A DNA stretch of 64,000 bases from Enterobacter cloacae subsp. cloacae ATCC 13047. GTDB taxonomy: Bacteria > Pseudomonadota > Gammaproteobacteria > Enterobacterales > Enterobacteriaceae. A model generated the notes under the pieces. That model was not told the DNA's origin, searched no databases, and was given only the letters and a program-made list of their open reading frames with translations. The stretch lies in contig NC_014121.1 in NCBI RefSeq assembly GCF_000025565.1, positions 4,736,216 to 4,800,215 of the forward strand, given 5' to 3'. Positions within the stretch are counted from its first letter, which is position 1. Every line of letters starts with the position of its first letter. Below are positions 1 to 9,345 of the stretch, piece after piece. Position numbers and translations under genes: made by a program.

Positions 1-5
1 GCAAG

Positions 6-34
6 ATTATAGAGAAGTTGAGGTCAAAGATCGA
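6..34 (-). promoter_or_regulatory. Putative promoter for rplM-rpsI, which would lie beyond the window edge
   Basis: On the minus strand a TATAAT hexamer (6-11) lies downstream of zapE and points out of the window. The hexamer 17 bases upstream (29-34, TCGATC) is a poor -35. In E. coli zapE is followed on the same strand by rplM-rpsI, so this is most likely their promoter. The downstream gene is not visible, so this rests on synteny and the -10 match. Confidence 0.45.
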
Positions 35-90
35 CCCTTAAATGTGATTTGGAATGGGTTTTTCGGGGGGCAAGTTTTTGCGGTCCGGTG

Positions 91-125
91 CCCTCACCCC
101 CAGCCCCTCTCCCACGGGGAGAGGG
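91..125. repeat. Dispersed palindromic intergenic repeat, copy 1
   Basis: A C-rich block (CCCTCACCCC...) is followed by a hairpin pairing CCCTCTCC with GGAGAGGG. The same sequence recurs in reverse complement at 13574-13610. It sits just past the zapE stop codon, where it may act as a transcript end or mRNA-stabilising structure, as other enterobacterial intergenic palindromes do. Confidence 0.7.
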
Positions 126-131
126 TAGCAT

Positions 132-1256
132 TTAAGGCATATGCTCCAGCTTCAGATACTCCTCGCTCTGCATCTCCTGCAGGCGCGACAGGCAGCGCTG
201 GAACTCAAACTTCAAACGTTCCCCCTGATACACCTCATATAAAGGCACCTCGGCGCTCACCACCAGCTTGACGTGGCGTTCGTAAAACTCGTCCACCAGC
301 GCAATGAAGCGTCGCGCTTCGCTTTCCATCAGCCGTGTCATGACGGGTACATCCAGCAGCATCACCGTGTGGAACAGGCGCGAAAGGGCGATGTAGTCGT
401 GCTGACTGCGGGCATCCACGCACAGCGTCGCAAAAGAGACCGCCAGCGTTTGGTTTTCAACACCGAGCGTAGGCAACGGACGATGGTTAATCTCCAGCGT
501 CGGGGCGTTTTCGCGCTTTGCTCCCGCCAGCGCCAGCCATAGTTTATCCATCTGGCGGGTGGTCTCGGCATTCAGCGGTGAGAGCCACAGGTGCGCCTGA
601 GTCAGCGTGCGCAAACGGTAATCCACGCCCGCATCAACATTCATAATGTCACAATACTGTTTGATGGCATCAATGGCAGGCAGGAAACGCGCCCGCTGGA
701 GGCCGTTACGATACAGCTCATCCGGCGGAATATTCGAGGTGGCGACCAGCGTGATGCCGCGGGCAAACAGCGCTTTCATCAGGCCGCCCAACAGCATGGC
801 ATCGGTGATATCCGAAACAAAAAACTCATCGAAACAGAGGACGTCCGTTTCGGCCTTAAACCTGTCAGCCACAATCTCCAGCGGATCGCTTTTGCCCTGC
901 AGCGCCGTTAACTCTTCATGCACCCGCAGCATAAAGCGGTGGAAATGCAGGCGTTGTTTACGCTCACCCGGCAGGCTCTGATAAAACAGATCCATCAACC
1001 AGGTTTTCCCGCGACCGACACCGCCCCACATATATAAACCGCGTGCCGGAGCGTTAGCCTGTGGCTCTTTTTTTCCGAGCAGTCGGCTCAATGCCGCCTT
1101 CAGCCCACAGCTCTGCCCTGATTCCGCAGGTTTTGCCGTAAGCTCATGGAAAAGGGTATCCAGACGGTTAACCGCTTCACGTTGAACGTCATCCGGCTGA
1201 TGTGAGCCCTCGTCCAGGGCCAGTTGATATCGCGATGCGGGGGACAGGTTTTGCAT
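132..1256 (-). CDS. zapE: Cell division protein ZapE (AFG1-like ATPase)
   Basis: 374 residues, against 375 for E. coli ZapE (YhcM), and collinear with it. It belongs to the AFG1/LACE1 family of single-domain AAA-type ATPases. A Walker A motif GGVGRGKT lies near residues 78-85 and a Walker B CFDEF near 141-145, followed by a sensor-like VATSN near 171-175. In E. coli the protein associates with FtsZ and the constriction site and is needed under anaerobic or heat stress; that role is taken from the family. It is divergent from zapG, another divisome-linked gene, and lies upstream of the presumed rplM promoter. No defect is visible. Confidence 0.95.
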   Translation of the reverse strand: MQNLSPASRYQLALDEGSHQPDDVQREAVNRLDTLFHELTAKPAESGQSCGLKAALSRLLGKKEPQANAPARGLYMWGGVGRGKTWLMDLFYQSLPGERKQRLHFHRFMLRVHEELTALQGKSDPLEIVADRFKAETDVLCFDEFFVSDITDAMLLGGLMKALFARGITLVATSNIPPDELYRNGLQRARFLPAIDAIKQYCDIMNVDAGVDYRLRTLTQAHLWLSPLNAETTRQMDKLWLALAGAKRENAPTLEINHRPLPTLGVENQTLAVSFATLCVDARSQHDYIALSRLFHTVMLLDVPVMTRLMESEARRFIALVDEFYERHVKLVVSAEVPLYEVYQGERLKFEFQRCLSRLQEMQSEEYLKLEHMP

Positions 1257-1445
1257 AATCTTGTTGTTATTCCTTCAATTAAACCTCATCAGCAGGCGTG
1301 ACTGATGAAAAAAAGGCCGTTCTACACTACGCGATGATACGTCAGGATTCCACTTCTGCAGAAATAGCGGTTATAGTGGCAATATCAGGCACAGGCAGGA
1401 GCCGAGCCAACACCCTACGGAACAACAAGACAACGGGAGAAGTTC

Positions 1446-1844
1446 ATGACCTGGGAATATGCGCTAATCGGTTTAGTCGTCGGCATCGTGATCGGTGCTG
1501 TGGCCATGCGTTTCGGTAATCGCAAATTGCGTCAGCAGCAGTCACTGCAATACGAACTGGAAAAGAACAAAGCCGAGCTGGAAGAGTACCGCGAAGAGCT
1601 GGTCAGCCACTTTGCCCGTAGCGCTGAGCTGCTGGACAACATGGCGACCGATTATCGCCAGCTGTATCAGCACATGGCAAAAAGCTCCAGCAGCCTGCTG
1701 CCGGAAATGACCGCGGAAACCAACCCGTTCCGCAACCGTCTGGCAGACTCTGAGGCCGGTAACGATCAGGCCCCTGTTCAGATGCCTCGCGACTATTCTG
1801 ATGGCGCGTCCGGCCTGCTGCGCGGCGGTGTTAAGCGCGATTAA
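1446..1844 (+). CDS. zapG: ZapG (YhcB), inner-membrane cell division and envelope protein
   Basis: 132 residues of the DUF1043 family. A single N-terminal transmembrane helix (about residues 6-22, ALIGLVVGIVIGAVAM) is followed by a charged, probably coiled-coil cytoplasmic region (about 30-85) and a disordered tail. E. coli YhcB/ZapG links the division machinery with peptidoglycan and phospholipid synthesis; this is family knowledge. A GGGAGA ribosome-binding site precedes the ATG. It is divergent from zapE and ends at a clear terminator, so it is probably monocistronic. Confidence 0.93.
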   Translation: MTWEYALIGLVVGIVIGAVAMRFGNRKLRQQQSLQYELEKNKAELEEYREELVSHFARSAELLDNMATDYRQLYQHMAKSSSSLLPEMTAETNPFRNRLADSEAGNDQAPVQMPRDYSDGASGLLRGGVKRD

Positions 1845-1866
1845 TCACACAACCTGAAATTATTTT

Positions 1867-1900
1867 ACGGGCGCAGCGATTGCGCCCGTCCTTTCTTCCT
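1867..1900 (+). terminator. Rho-independent terminator after zapG
   Basis: A perfect 9-bp stem (ACGGGCGCA / TGCGCCCGT, loop GCGAT) is followed by the T-rich stretch CCTTTCTTCCT. It separates zapG from degQ. Confidence 0.8.
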
Positions 1901-2016
1901 GACCCCAGCTATTATTTAGGTAAACACCTCATTGTTCAGCGGTTTAAAATTCAATAACATCAACGTGTTTTTGGGCCCGTTTTTTCCTTTACTCCAGGTT
2001 ACGAGAGTCAGCATCG

Positions 2017-3384
2017 ATGAAGAAAAAGAACCAGCTGTTGAGCGCGTTAGCGTTAAGTGTCGGGTTATCTCTCTCGGCGTCCTTCCCTGCCTTTGCCGCC
2101 CTTCCCTCGCAGGTGCCGGGCCAGACGGCGATTCCGAGCCTCGCACCCATGCTGGAAAAAGTGTTGCCTGCGGTAGTCAGCGTGCAGGTAGAAGGCACTG
2201 CCGTGCAAAGCCAGCGCGTACCTGAAGAACTGAAAAAATATTTTGGCGATGAGTCGCCCGACCAGCAGGCTCAGCCTTTTGAAGGGCTGGGCTCAGGCGT
2301 CATCATTGATGCGGCCAAAGGCTATATTCTGACCAACAACCACGTTATCAGCCAGGCCGATAAAATCAGCGTGCAGCTGAATGATGGTCGGGAATTTGAT
2401 GCCAAATTGATCGGCGGCGATGACCAGAGCGACATCGCGCTGTTGCAGGTGCAAAACCCAAGTAATCTGACCCAGATTGCCATCGCCGACTCCGACAAAC
2501 TGCGCGTCGGCGACTTTGCTGTTGCCGTGGGCAACCCCTTTGGTTTAGGACAAACGGCGACCTCCGGGATCATTTCCGCGCTGGGGCGCAGCGGCCTGAA
2601 TCTTGAAGGCCTGGAAAACTTTATCCAGACCGATGCCTCAATTAACCGCGGGAACTCCGGCGGGGCGCTGCTGAACCTTAACGGCGAGCTGATTGGTATT
2701 AACACAGCAATCCTCGCGCCAGGTGGCGGCAGTATCGGGATCGGGTTTGCCATTCCCAGCAATATGGCCAAAACGCTGGCACAGCAGCTTATCCAGTTTG
2801 GTGAAGTCAAACGCGGCCTGTTGGGCATCAAAGGGATGGAGATGAGCGCCGATATCGCAAAAGCGTTCAACATCAACGTGCAGCGCGGTGCGTTCGTCAG
2901 TGAAGTGCTGCCCAATTCCGGCTCGGCAAAAGCGGGCATTAAATCAGGTGATGTGATCGTCAGCCTGAATGATAAGCCGCTGAGCAGCTTTGCAGAGCTG
3001 CGCTCACGTATCGCCACCACCGAACCGGGCGCCAAAGTGAAGCTGGGCCTGATTCGTGACGGCAAACCGCTGAATGTGGAAGTGACGCTGGACAAGAGCA
3101 CCTCTTCCTCCGCCAGTGCGGAGCTTATCGCCCCTGCACTGCAGGGCGCGACCCTCAGCGACGGGCAGCTTAAAGACGGCACCAAAGGCATCAGCATCGA
3201 TACCGTAGAGAAGAGCAGCCCTGCCGCGCAGGCGGGATTGCATCAGGATGATGTGATCATCGGCGTGAATCGCACCCGCGTGCAGTCTATCGCTGAGCTG
3301 CGCAAGGTGCTGGAAAGTAAACCAACGGTCATTGCCCTGCAAATTATGCGCGGCAACGAATCTATCTATATTCTGTTGCGCTAA
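2017..3384 (+). CDS. degQ: Periplasmic serine endoprotease DegQ (HtrA family)
   Basis: 455 residues, the same length as E. coli DegQ. A signal peptide of about 27 residues ends at FPAFA/ALPSQ. The trypsin-like domain carries the triad His109, Asp139 (SDIALL) and the serine of GNSGG near 214, in precursor numbering. Two PDZ domains follow (about 260-350 and 370-455). DegQ is a periplasmic protease and chaperone that assembles into cages on misfolded substrates. It is followed 93 bp later by degS, the same tandem order as in E. coli. The motif set is complete, so an active enzyme is expected. Confidence 0.96.
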   Translation: MKKKNQLLSALALSVGLSLSASFPAFAALPSQVPGQTAIPSLAPMLEKVLPAVVSVQVEGTAVQSQRVPEELKKYFGDESPDQQAQPFEGLGSGVIIDAAKGYILTNNHVISQADKISVQLNDGREFDAKLIGGDDQSDIALLQVQNPSNLTQIAIADSDKLRVGDFAVAVGNPFGLGQTATSGIISALGRSGLNLEGLENFIQTDASINRGNSGGALLNLNGELIGINTAILAPGGGSIGIGFAIPSNMAKTLAQQLIQFGEVKRGLLGIKGMEMSADIAKAFNINVQRGAFVSEVLPNSGSAKAGIKSGDVIVSLNDKPLSSFAELRSRIATTEPGAKVKLGLIRDGKPLNVEVTLDKSTSSSASAELIAPALQGATLSDGQLKDGTKGISIDTVEKSSPAAQAGLHQDDVIIGVNRTRVQSIAELRKVLESKPTVIALQIMRGNESIYILLR

Positions 3385-3477
3385 GCATTTGCTATCCCGG
3401 GTATCACCGCCGCGTGTGATGTCCGGGATAACTCATGTTATGCTGCAAACCGTTCCTTTTTTAACGACACGCGCATC

Positions 3478-4545
3478 ATGCTTTTAAAGCTCTTTCGTTC
3501 CATTGCCATCGGTTTGATTGTTGCGGGCCTGCTGTTAGCGGCCATGCCGTCTTTACGCCAGTTCAACAAGCTGTCGGCTCCCCAGTTTGACAGCGCGGAT
3601 GAAACGCCTGCCACCTATAATCAGGCCGTTCGCCGTGCCGCACCCGCAGTGGTGAACGTCTACAACCGTGGTCTTAACAGTTCAGCCCATAACCAGCTGG
3701 AGATCCGTACCCTCGGCTCCGGCGTGATTATGGACGATCGCGGATACATCATTACCAACAAGCACGTGATCAACGATGCTGACCAGATCATCGTCGCACT
3801 TCAGGATGGCCGCGTGTTTGAGGCCTTACTTGTCGGCTCTGACAGCCTGACCGATCTGGCCGTGCTGAAAATCAACGCCACCGGCGGGCTGCCCGTGATT
3901 CCGATCAACCGTAAACGCACTCCGCACATTGGCGATGTGGTTCTGGCTATCGGTAACCCATACAACCTGGGGCAGACCATCACCCAGGGGATCATCAGCG
4001 CCACGGGTCGCATCGGTCTGAACCCATCGGGACGGCAGAACTTCCTGCAAACCGATGCCTCCATCAACCACGGGAACTCCGGCGGTGCGCTGGTCAACTC
4101 GCTGGGCGAGCTTATGGGTATCAACACCCTCTCCTTCGATAAAAGCAACGATGGCGAGACGCCGGAAGGGATCGGCTTTGCCATTCCGTTCCAGCTGGCA
4201 ACCAAAATTATGGACAAGCTGATCCGGGACGGTCGCGTGATCCGCGGTTACATCGGGATTGGTGGTCGCGAAATTGCTCCTATGCATACGCAGGGTGGCG
4301 GGATCGATCAGATTCAGGGGATTGTGGTTAACGAAGTGGCGCCTGGTGGACCGGCTGCCAATGCGGGCATTCAGGTTAATGATGTCATTCTGTCGGTCAA
4401 CGGCACACCGGCGGTCTCTGCGCTTGAGACGATGGACCAGGTGGCAGAAATTCGCCCGGGTTCCATCATCCCGGTTGAAGTCATGCGCAACGATAAGAAA
4501 CTGACGCTGCATGTGACCATTCAGGAATACCCGGCCACCAACTGA
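3478..4545 (+). CDS. degS: Site-1 protease DegS, sensor of the sigma-E response
   Basis: 355 residues, as in E. coli. An N-terminal membrane anchor (about residues 7-23) replaces a cleaved signal peptide. The triad His96, Asp126 and Ser201 (GNSGG) is present, followed by one PDZ domain from about 256. DegS cleaves the anti-sigma factor RseA when its PDZ domain binds C-termini of unassembled outer-membrane proteins. It is downstream of degQ and has its own ribosome-binding site. It ends at a hairpin shared with the convergent mdh gene. Confidence 0.96.
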   Translation: MLLKLFRSIAIGLIVAGLLLAAMPSLRQFNKLSAPQFDSADETPATYNQAVRRAAPAVVNVYNRGLNSSAHNQLEIRTLGSGVIMDDRGYIITNKHVINDADQIIVALQDGRVFEALLVGSDSLTDLAVLKINATGGLPVIPINRKRTPHIGDVVLAIGNPYNLGQTITQGIISATGRIGLNPSGRQNFLQTDASINHGNSGGALVNSLGELMGINTLSFDKSNDGETPEGIGFAIPFQLATKIMDKLIRDGRVIRGYIGIGGREIAPMHTQGGGIDQIQGIVVNEVAPGGPAANAGIQVNDVILSVNGTPAVSALETMDQVAEIRPGSIIPVEVMRNDKKLTLHVTIQEYPATN

Positions 4546-4552
4546 CGGGCAT

Positions 4553-4582
4553 AAAAAACGGAGCGTAGCGCTCCGTTTTTTT
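4553..4582. terminator. Bidirectional terminator between degS and mdh
   Basis: The stem CGGAGCG/CGCTCCG with loop TAG is flanked by a run of A on the left and eight T on the right, so it can terminate convergent transcripts from both genes. Confidence 0.9.
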
Positions 4583-4595
4583 TACCGGGACAAGA

Positions 4596-6402
<1,807 letters not shown>

Positions 6403-6410
6403 TCCTCTCT

Positions 6411-6431
6411 CCCCGTAGCGTCGCTACGGGG
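6411..6431 (+). terminator. Hairpin terminator after argR
   Basis: A near-perfect palindrome with ten-base arms (CCCCGTAGCG / CGCTACGGGG) is followed by TTCATT. The stem is strong but the T tract is weak. Confidence 0.65.
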
Positions 6432-6777
6432 TTCATTCTGCCCCCGCTGCGTTTTCCCCTGTTTTCTCCTGTCCTCAATTTAACAAATAGTGCTTTTTAC
6501 CACTCATTAACATTCAGCCAGTGAATGATAAATCAAAGAATCGCACAAAATATCAAAATCATTTATCCATATGATTTACTTAGATATAACACGCAAACGT
6601 GTACAGAAAATAACCAACATTATGCCATTAGGTTATAAAAATTGCGCTGTTTAACACGTAATAACCCATGAAACAATTAGTCTGATATTAATTTTTACCG
6701 TTATTAGTGTATACTTGATTTTGTGATGAGGGTCACGAAACAAAGACCCCACTAAAAAATTCGACGAGGTAAAAATC
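6432..6777. other. AT-rich leader region upstream of yhcN
   Basis: 346 bp with no supportable gene. It contains a -10-like TATACT (6710-6715), a CRP-like palindrome (6719-6740) and a short inverted repeat ACACG-CAAA-CGTGT (6589-6602). It presumably controls the two YhcN paralogues. Confidence 0.5.
6719..6740 (+). promoter_or_regulatory. CRP-like site upstream of yhcN
   Basis: TGTGA (6722-6726), six bases, then TCACG matches the CRP consensus TGTGA-N6-TCACA with one mismatch. It lies about 50 bp before the yhcN start and just after a possible -10, so it could repress or serve a different start site. Putative. Confidence 0.4.
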
Positions 6778-7041
6778 ATGAAAATCAAAACAACTGTAGC
6801 GGCGCTGAGCGTCCTGTCTGTCCTGTCATTCGGTGCTTTCGCAGCAGACTCCATTAATGCCGATCAGGCGCAATCCCGTGAGGCTATCGGTACGGTTTCT
6901 GTCGGCGCAATCGGCACGTCTCCAATGGACATGCATGAGATGCTGAACAAAAAAGCGGAAGAACAAGGTGCATCATCCTATCGCATCATTGAAGCGCGTT
7001 CCGGTGACCACTGGCACGCTACCGCTGAGCTGTATAAATAA
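6778..7041 (+). CDS. yhcN: Small periplasmic stress protein YhcN
   Basis: 87 residues, as in E. coli YhcN, of the YdgH/BhsA/McbA (DUF1471) family. A signal peptide of about 22 residues ends at GAFA/ADS. The mature 65-residue domain has the family core from the IGTVSV strand to the C-terminal GDHWHATAELYK. Members affect stress tolerance, biofilm formation and surface properties; E. coli yhcN responds to cytoplasmic acid and peroxide. The biochemical activity is not known. A GACGAGG ribosome-binding site precedes the start. A paralogue follows 109 bp downstream. Confidence 0.92.
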   Translation: MKIKTTVAALSVLSVLSFGAFAADSINADQAQSREAIGTVSVGAIGTSPMDMHEMLNKKAEEQGASSYRIIEARSGDHWHATAELYK

Positions 7042-7150
7042 GTTTTAGTAATAACAGAAGACGACTATCTCCACTCAACGGCACCAGGCATAAAAATAGC
7101 AGTTCAACCCTTCTCGCCGTTGAGCAAAAACCTCTTCAGGAGCAAAGACT

Positions 7151-7417
7151 ATGAAAACCAAATTAATCATCGCAACCCTCGGTCTGGCATCGGTTCTCTC
7201 TTTCGGCGCAAGCGCAGCCGTCCAGCAGGTGAATACCGAGCAGGCGCAAAATCTGCAGTCTATGGGTAGTGTTTCCGTAACGTCCGTCACCGGCTCTCCG
7301 ATGGATATCCGTCAGGAGCTGGCCGCAAAAGCTGAAAAAGCAGGCGCCAGCAGCTACCGCGTCACCGAACTGAATCAGGGTGACCACTGGCACGCTACGG
7401 CAGAACTGTATAAATAA
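7151..7417 (+). CDS. YhcN-family periplasmic protein, tandem paralogue
   Basis: 88 residues with a 22-residue signal peptide (cleavage after SFGASA) and the same DUF1471 core as the gene before it. It shares SVLSFGA, SPMD, GASSYR and an identical GDHWHATAELYK end, but differs across the middle, so this is an old duplication rather than a recent copy. It has its own ribosome-binding site (CAGGAG). A 9-bp inverted repeat (7074-7082 with 7116-7124) lies in the gap between the two genes. It ends at a strong terminator. E. coli K-12 has only one yhcN here. Function is inferred from family only. Confidence 0.88.
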   Translation: MKTKLIIATLGLASVLSFGASAAVQQVNTEQAQNLQSMGSVSVTSVTGSPMDIRQELAAKAEKAGASSYRVTELNQGDHWHATAELYK

Positions 7418-7445
7418 ACCCTCGTCGTATCTCATCATACGACTT

Positions 7446-7477
7446 GCCCCTGGCCTCGCTGGTCAGGGGCTTTTTTT
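7446..7477 (+). terminator. Terminator after the yhcN pair
   Basis: A ten-base stem (GCCCCTGGCC / GGTCAGGGGC, one G-T pair, loop TCGCT) is followed directly by seven T. It faces the convergent yhcO. Confidence 0.9.
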
Positions 7478-7484
7478 CGCGTAA

Positions 7485-7757
7485 TCAATGGCGCGCGTTG
7501 AAACGCAACTGCCCTTCCAGCTCTTCTTCTGCTTCATCAAACAATAAAATCAGCGCCCCAAATCGTCTGCGCAGCTTATCGGGCAGATGAATAAACTCTA
7601 TCTCCAGCGGTAACGGCAGCTGACTGCCGGTCACCACATCCCACAGCATATCCAGATTCGTGACGCTTTCCCGTTCCAGATCAAACGCCCGGATAAATTC
7701 ACGATAGAAGTCTTCCTGACTGTCGATCTCGTCAAAATCAAAGGTATAGGTTTTCAT
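7485..7757 (-). CDS. yhcO: Barstar-family protein YhcO
   Basis: 90 residues, as in E. coli YhcO, with the barstar (RNase inhibitor) fold signature: an N-terminal strand (YTFDFDEI), a helix with the EDFYREF segment, and a conserved LDMLWD. Barstar inhibits secreted barnase-type RNases. No barnase-like gene is visible here and the target of enterobacterial YhcO is unknown, so a toxin-immunity role should not be assumed. It lies 45 bp downstream of the aldehyde dehydrogenase on the same strand and may be co-transcribed with it. Confidence 0.88.
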   Translation of the reverse strand: MKTYTFDFDEIDSQEDFYREFIRAFDLERESVTNLDMLWDVVTGSQLPLPLEIEFIHLPDKLRRRFGALILLFDEAEEELEGQLRFNARH

Positions 7758-7802
7758 TGCCAGCCACCCAGTCCAGGCGAGCGGCAGATGCCGCCCTGTC
7801 TA

Positions 7803-9257
7803 TTATAATCCCCCGATATGCAGGGTTTTGACTTCCAGATACTCTTCCAGCCCCAGCACGGACCCTTCTCGACCCAGGCCAGACTCTTTTACCCCACCAA
7901 AAGGTCCAAGCTCCGTGGAAACGGCGCACTCATTAATCCCAATCATCCCGCTTTCGATTGCCTGCGAGACGCGGAAAACGCGCGACAGATTCTGAGTATA
8001 AAAGTAAGCCGCCAGACCATAAGGCGTGTTGTTGGCGCGCTGGATGACTTCATCTTCAGAAGTGAAACGGAAGCAGGCGGCAACGGGACCAAACGTCTCT
8101 TCTTCCGCCAGTTTCATGCCTTCATGACAGTCGCCAAGCACGGTGGGCATCCAGAAATTGCCCCCAAGCGGATGTGGTTTACCGCCCGCCAGGACAGTCG
8201 CCCCCCGGGCAACAGCGTCTTCCACATGCTCGCGCACTTTGTTCACCGCGGAGGGTTCAATCAGCGGGCCTACGACCACACCGTCTTCCAGACCATTTCC
8301 CACCTTCAGCGCGTTCACCGCATCGGCCAGTTTGTTCACAAACTTGTCGTAGACGGTTTCCTGAATATAGAAGCGGTTAACGCTGACGCAGACCTGTCCG
8401 GCATTACGGAATTTGTTGGCGATCGCCCCTTTGACGGCAGCATCGATGTCCGCATCTTCAAACACGATATACGGGGCATTCCCCCCCAGCTCCATCGAAA
8501 CTTTTTTCATGGTGTCCGCGGCGTTACGCACCAGCGTTTTGCCGACGGAAGTGGAGCCGGTAAACGAGATTTTCCGCACCTCGTGGCTCGCCATAATCGC
8601 GTCGCTGATCTCATGCGTATTACCGGCCACGGCGTTGAGGACGCCATCCGGCACACCGGCCTGTTTCGCCAGCGTGAGCAGCGCAAACGCGCTGAGCGGG
8701 GTGTTGTTTGCCGGTTTGATGACCCCGGTACACCCCGCGGCCAGCGCCGGACCAAGCTTACGGGTGAGCATCGCCATCGGGAAGTTCCACGGTGTAATTG
8801 CCGCCACCACTCCCACAGGCTCACGGGTAGCCAGAATGCGGGAGCCCGGTTTGATCGGCGGAATAATTTCACCGTTAGCACGCTTGGCCTCTTCGGCAAA
8901 CCACTGAATAAAACTGGCGGCGTACTCCACCTCGCCTTCAGCTTCTTTCAGGGGTTTGCCCTGTTCGGTGGTCATTAACCGACCAAGCCAGCTTTTATTC
9001 TCAATAATCAGTTCATACCAGCGATAGAGAATGGTCGAGCGCTCTTTCGCGGTTTTGGCCCGCCAGGCCGGGAAGGCTTTCGCGGCGGCGGCAATCGCCT
9101 CTTCGGTTTCTGCTTTACCGGCTTTCGCCACTTTGGCGATAACATCACCGGTAGCCGGGTTCAACACATCAAACGTCGTGTCCAGCGGTTTCCATATGCC
9201 GTTAACCAGATAACCGGTCTGAAAAAGAATGTGGTCCTGAAGCGCCTGGGTAGTCAT
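7803..9257 (-). CDS. NAD(P)-dependent aldehyde dehydrogenase, succinate-semialdehyde dehydrogenase (GabD) type
   Basis: 484 residues from the chosen ATG (protein start MTTQALQ), which has a GGAGG ribosome-binding site; an upstream in-frame start is less likely. The Rossmann and catalytic motifs of the ALDH superfamily are present: TPWNFP, FTGSTSVGK, MELGGNAP (general-base Glu) and GQVCVS (catalytic Cys). Overall it resembles GabD across its length, suggesting oxidation of succinate semialdehyde or a similar short aldehyde. The exact substrate cannot be read from the sequence. It lies between yhcO and aaeXAB, is absent here in E. coli K-12, and is separated from aaeB by a terminator. Confidence 0.85.
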   Translation of the reverse strand: MTTQALQDHILFQTGYLVNGIWKPLDTTFDVLNPATGDVIAKVAKAGKAETEEAIAAAAKAFPAWRAKTAKERSTILYRWYELIIENKSWLGRLMTTEQGKPLKEAEGEVEYAASFIQWFAEEAKRANGEIIPPIKPGSRILATREPVGVVAAITPWNFPMAMLTRKLGPALAAGCTGVIKPANNTPLSAFALLTLAKQAGVPDGVLNAVAGNTHEISDAIMASHEVRKISFTGSTSVGKTLVRNAADTMKKVSMELGGNAPYIVFEDADIDAAVKGAIANKFRNAGQVCVSVNRFYIQETVYDKFVNKLADAVNALKVGNGLEDGVVVGPLIEPSAVNKVREHVEDAVARGATVLAGGKPHPLGGNFWMPTVLGDCHEGMKLAEEETFGPVAACFRFTSEDEVIQRANNTPYGLAAYFYTQNLSRVFRVSQAIESGMIGINECAVSTELGPFGGVKESGLGREGSVLGLEEYLEVKTLHIGGL

Positions 9258-9306
9258 GTGTCCTCCCTTTCTGAATGTAAGAGCCTGCAGAAATAAGTAT
9301 AGCCAC

Positions 9307-9338
9307 AAAAAAACCGACGCTTTTGGCGTCGGTTTTTT
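9307..9338. terminator. Terminator at the end of the aaeXAB operon
   Basis: The stem ACCGACGC / GGCGTCGGT with loop TTTT has a seven-A run on one side and six T on the other. On the minus strand it lies directly after aaeB and before the aldehyde dehydrogenase. Confidence 0.9.
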
Positions 9339-9345
9339 ACTTCAG

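Noticed and set aside
2322..3197. Long open frame antisense to degQ
   Set aside because: Codon-bias shadow of a well-supported gene; no family resemblance and no ribosome-binding site.
7485..7757. yhcO as part of a barnase-barstar toxin-immunity pair
   Set aside because: No barnase-like or contact-dependent toxin gene is near; YhcO is a widely conserved single gene.
7818..8978. 386-codon open frame antisense to the aldehyde dehydrogenase
   Set aside because: The minus-strand gene has all ALDH motifs; the antisense translation resembles no family.
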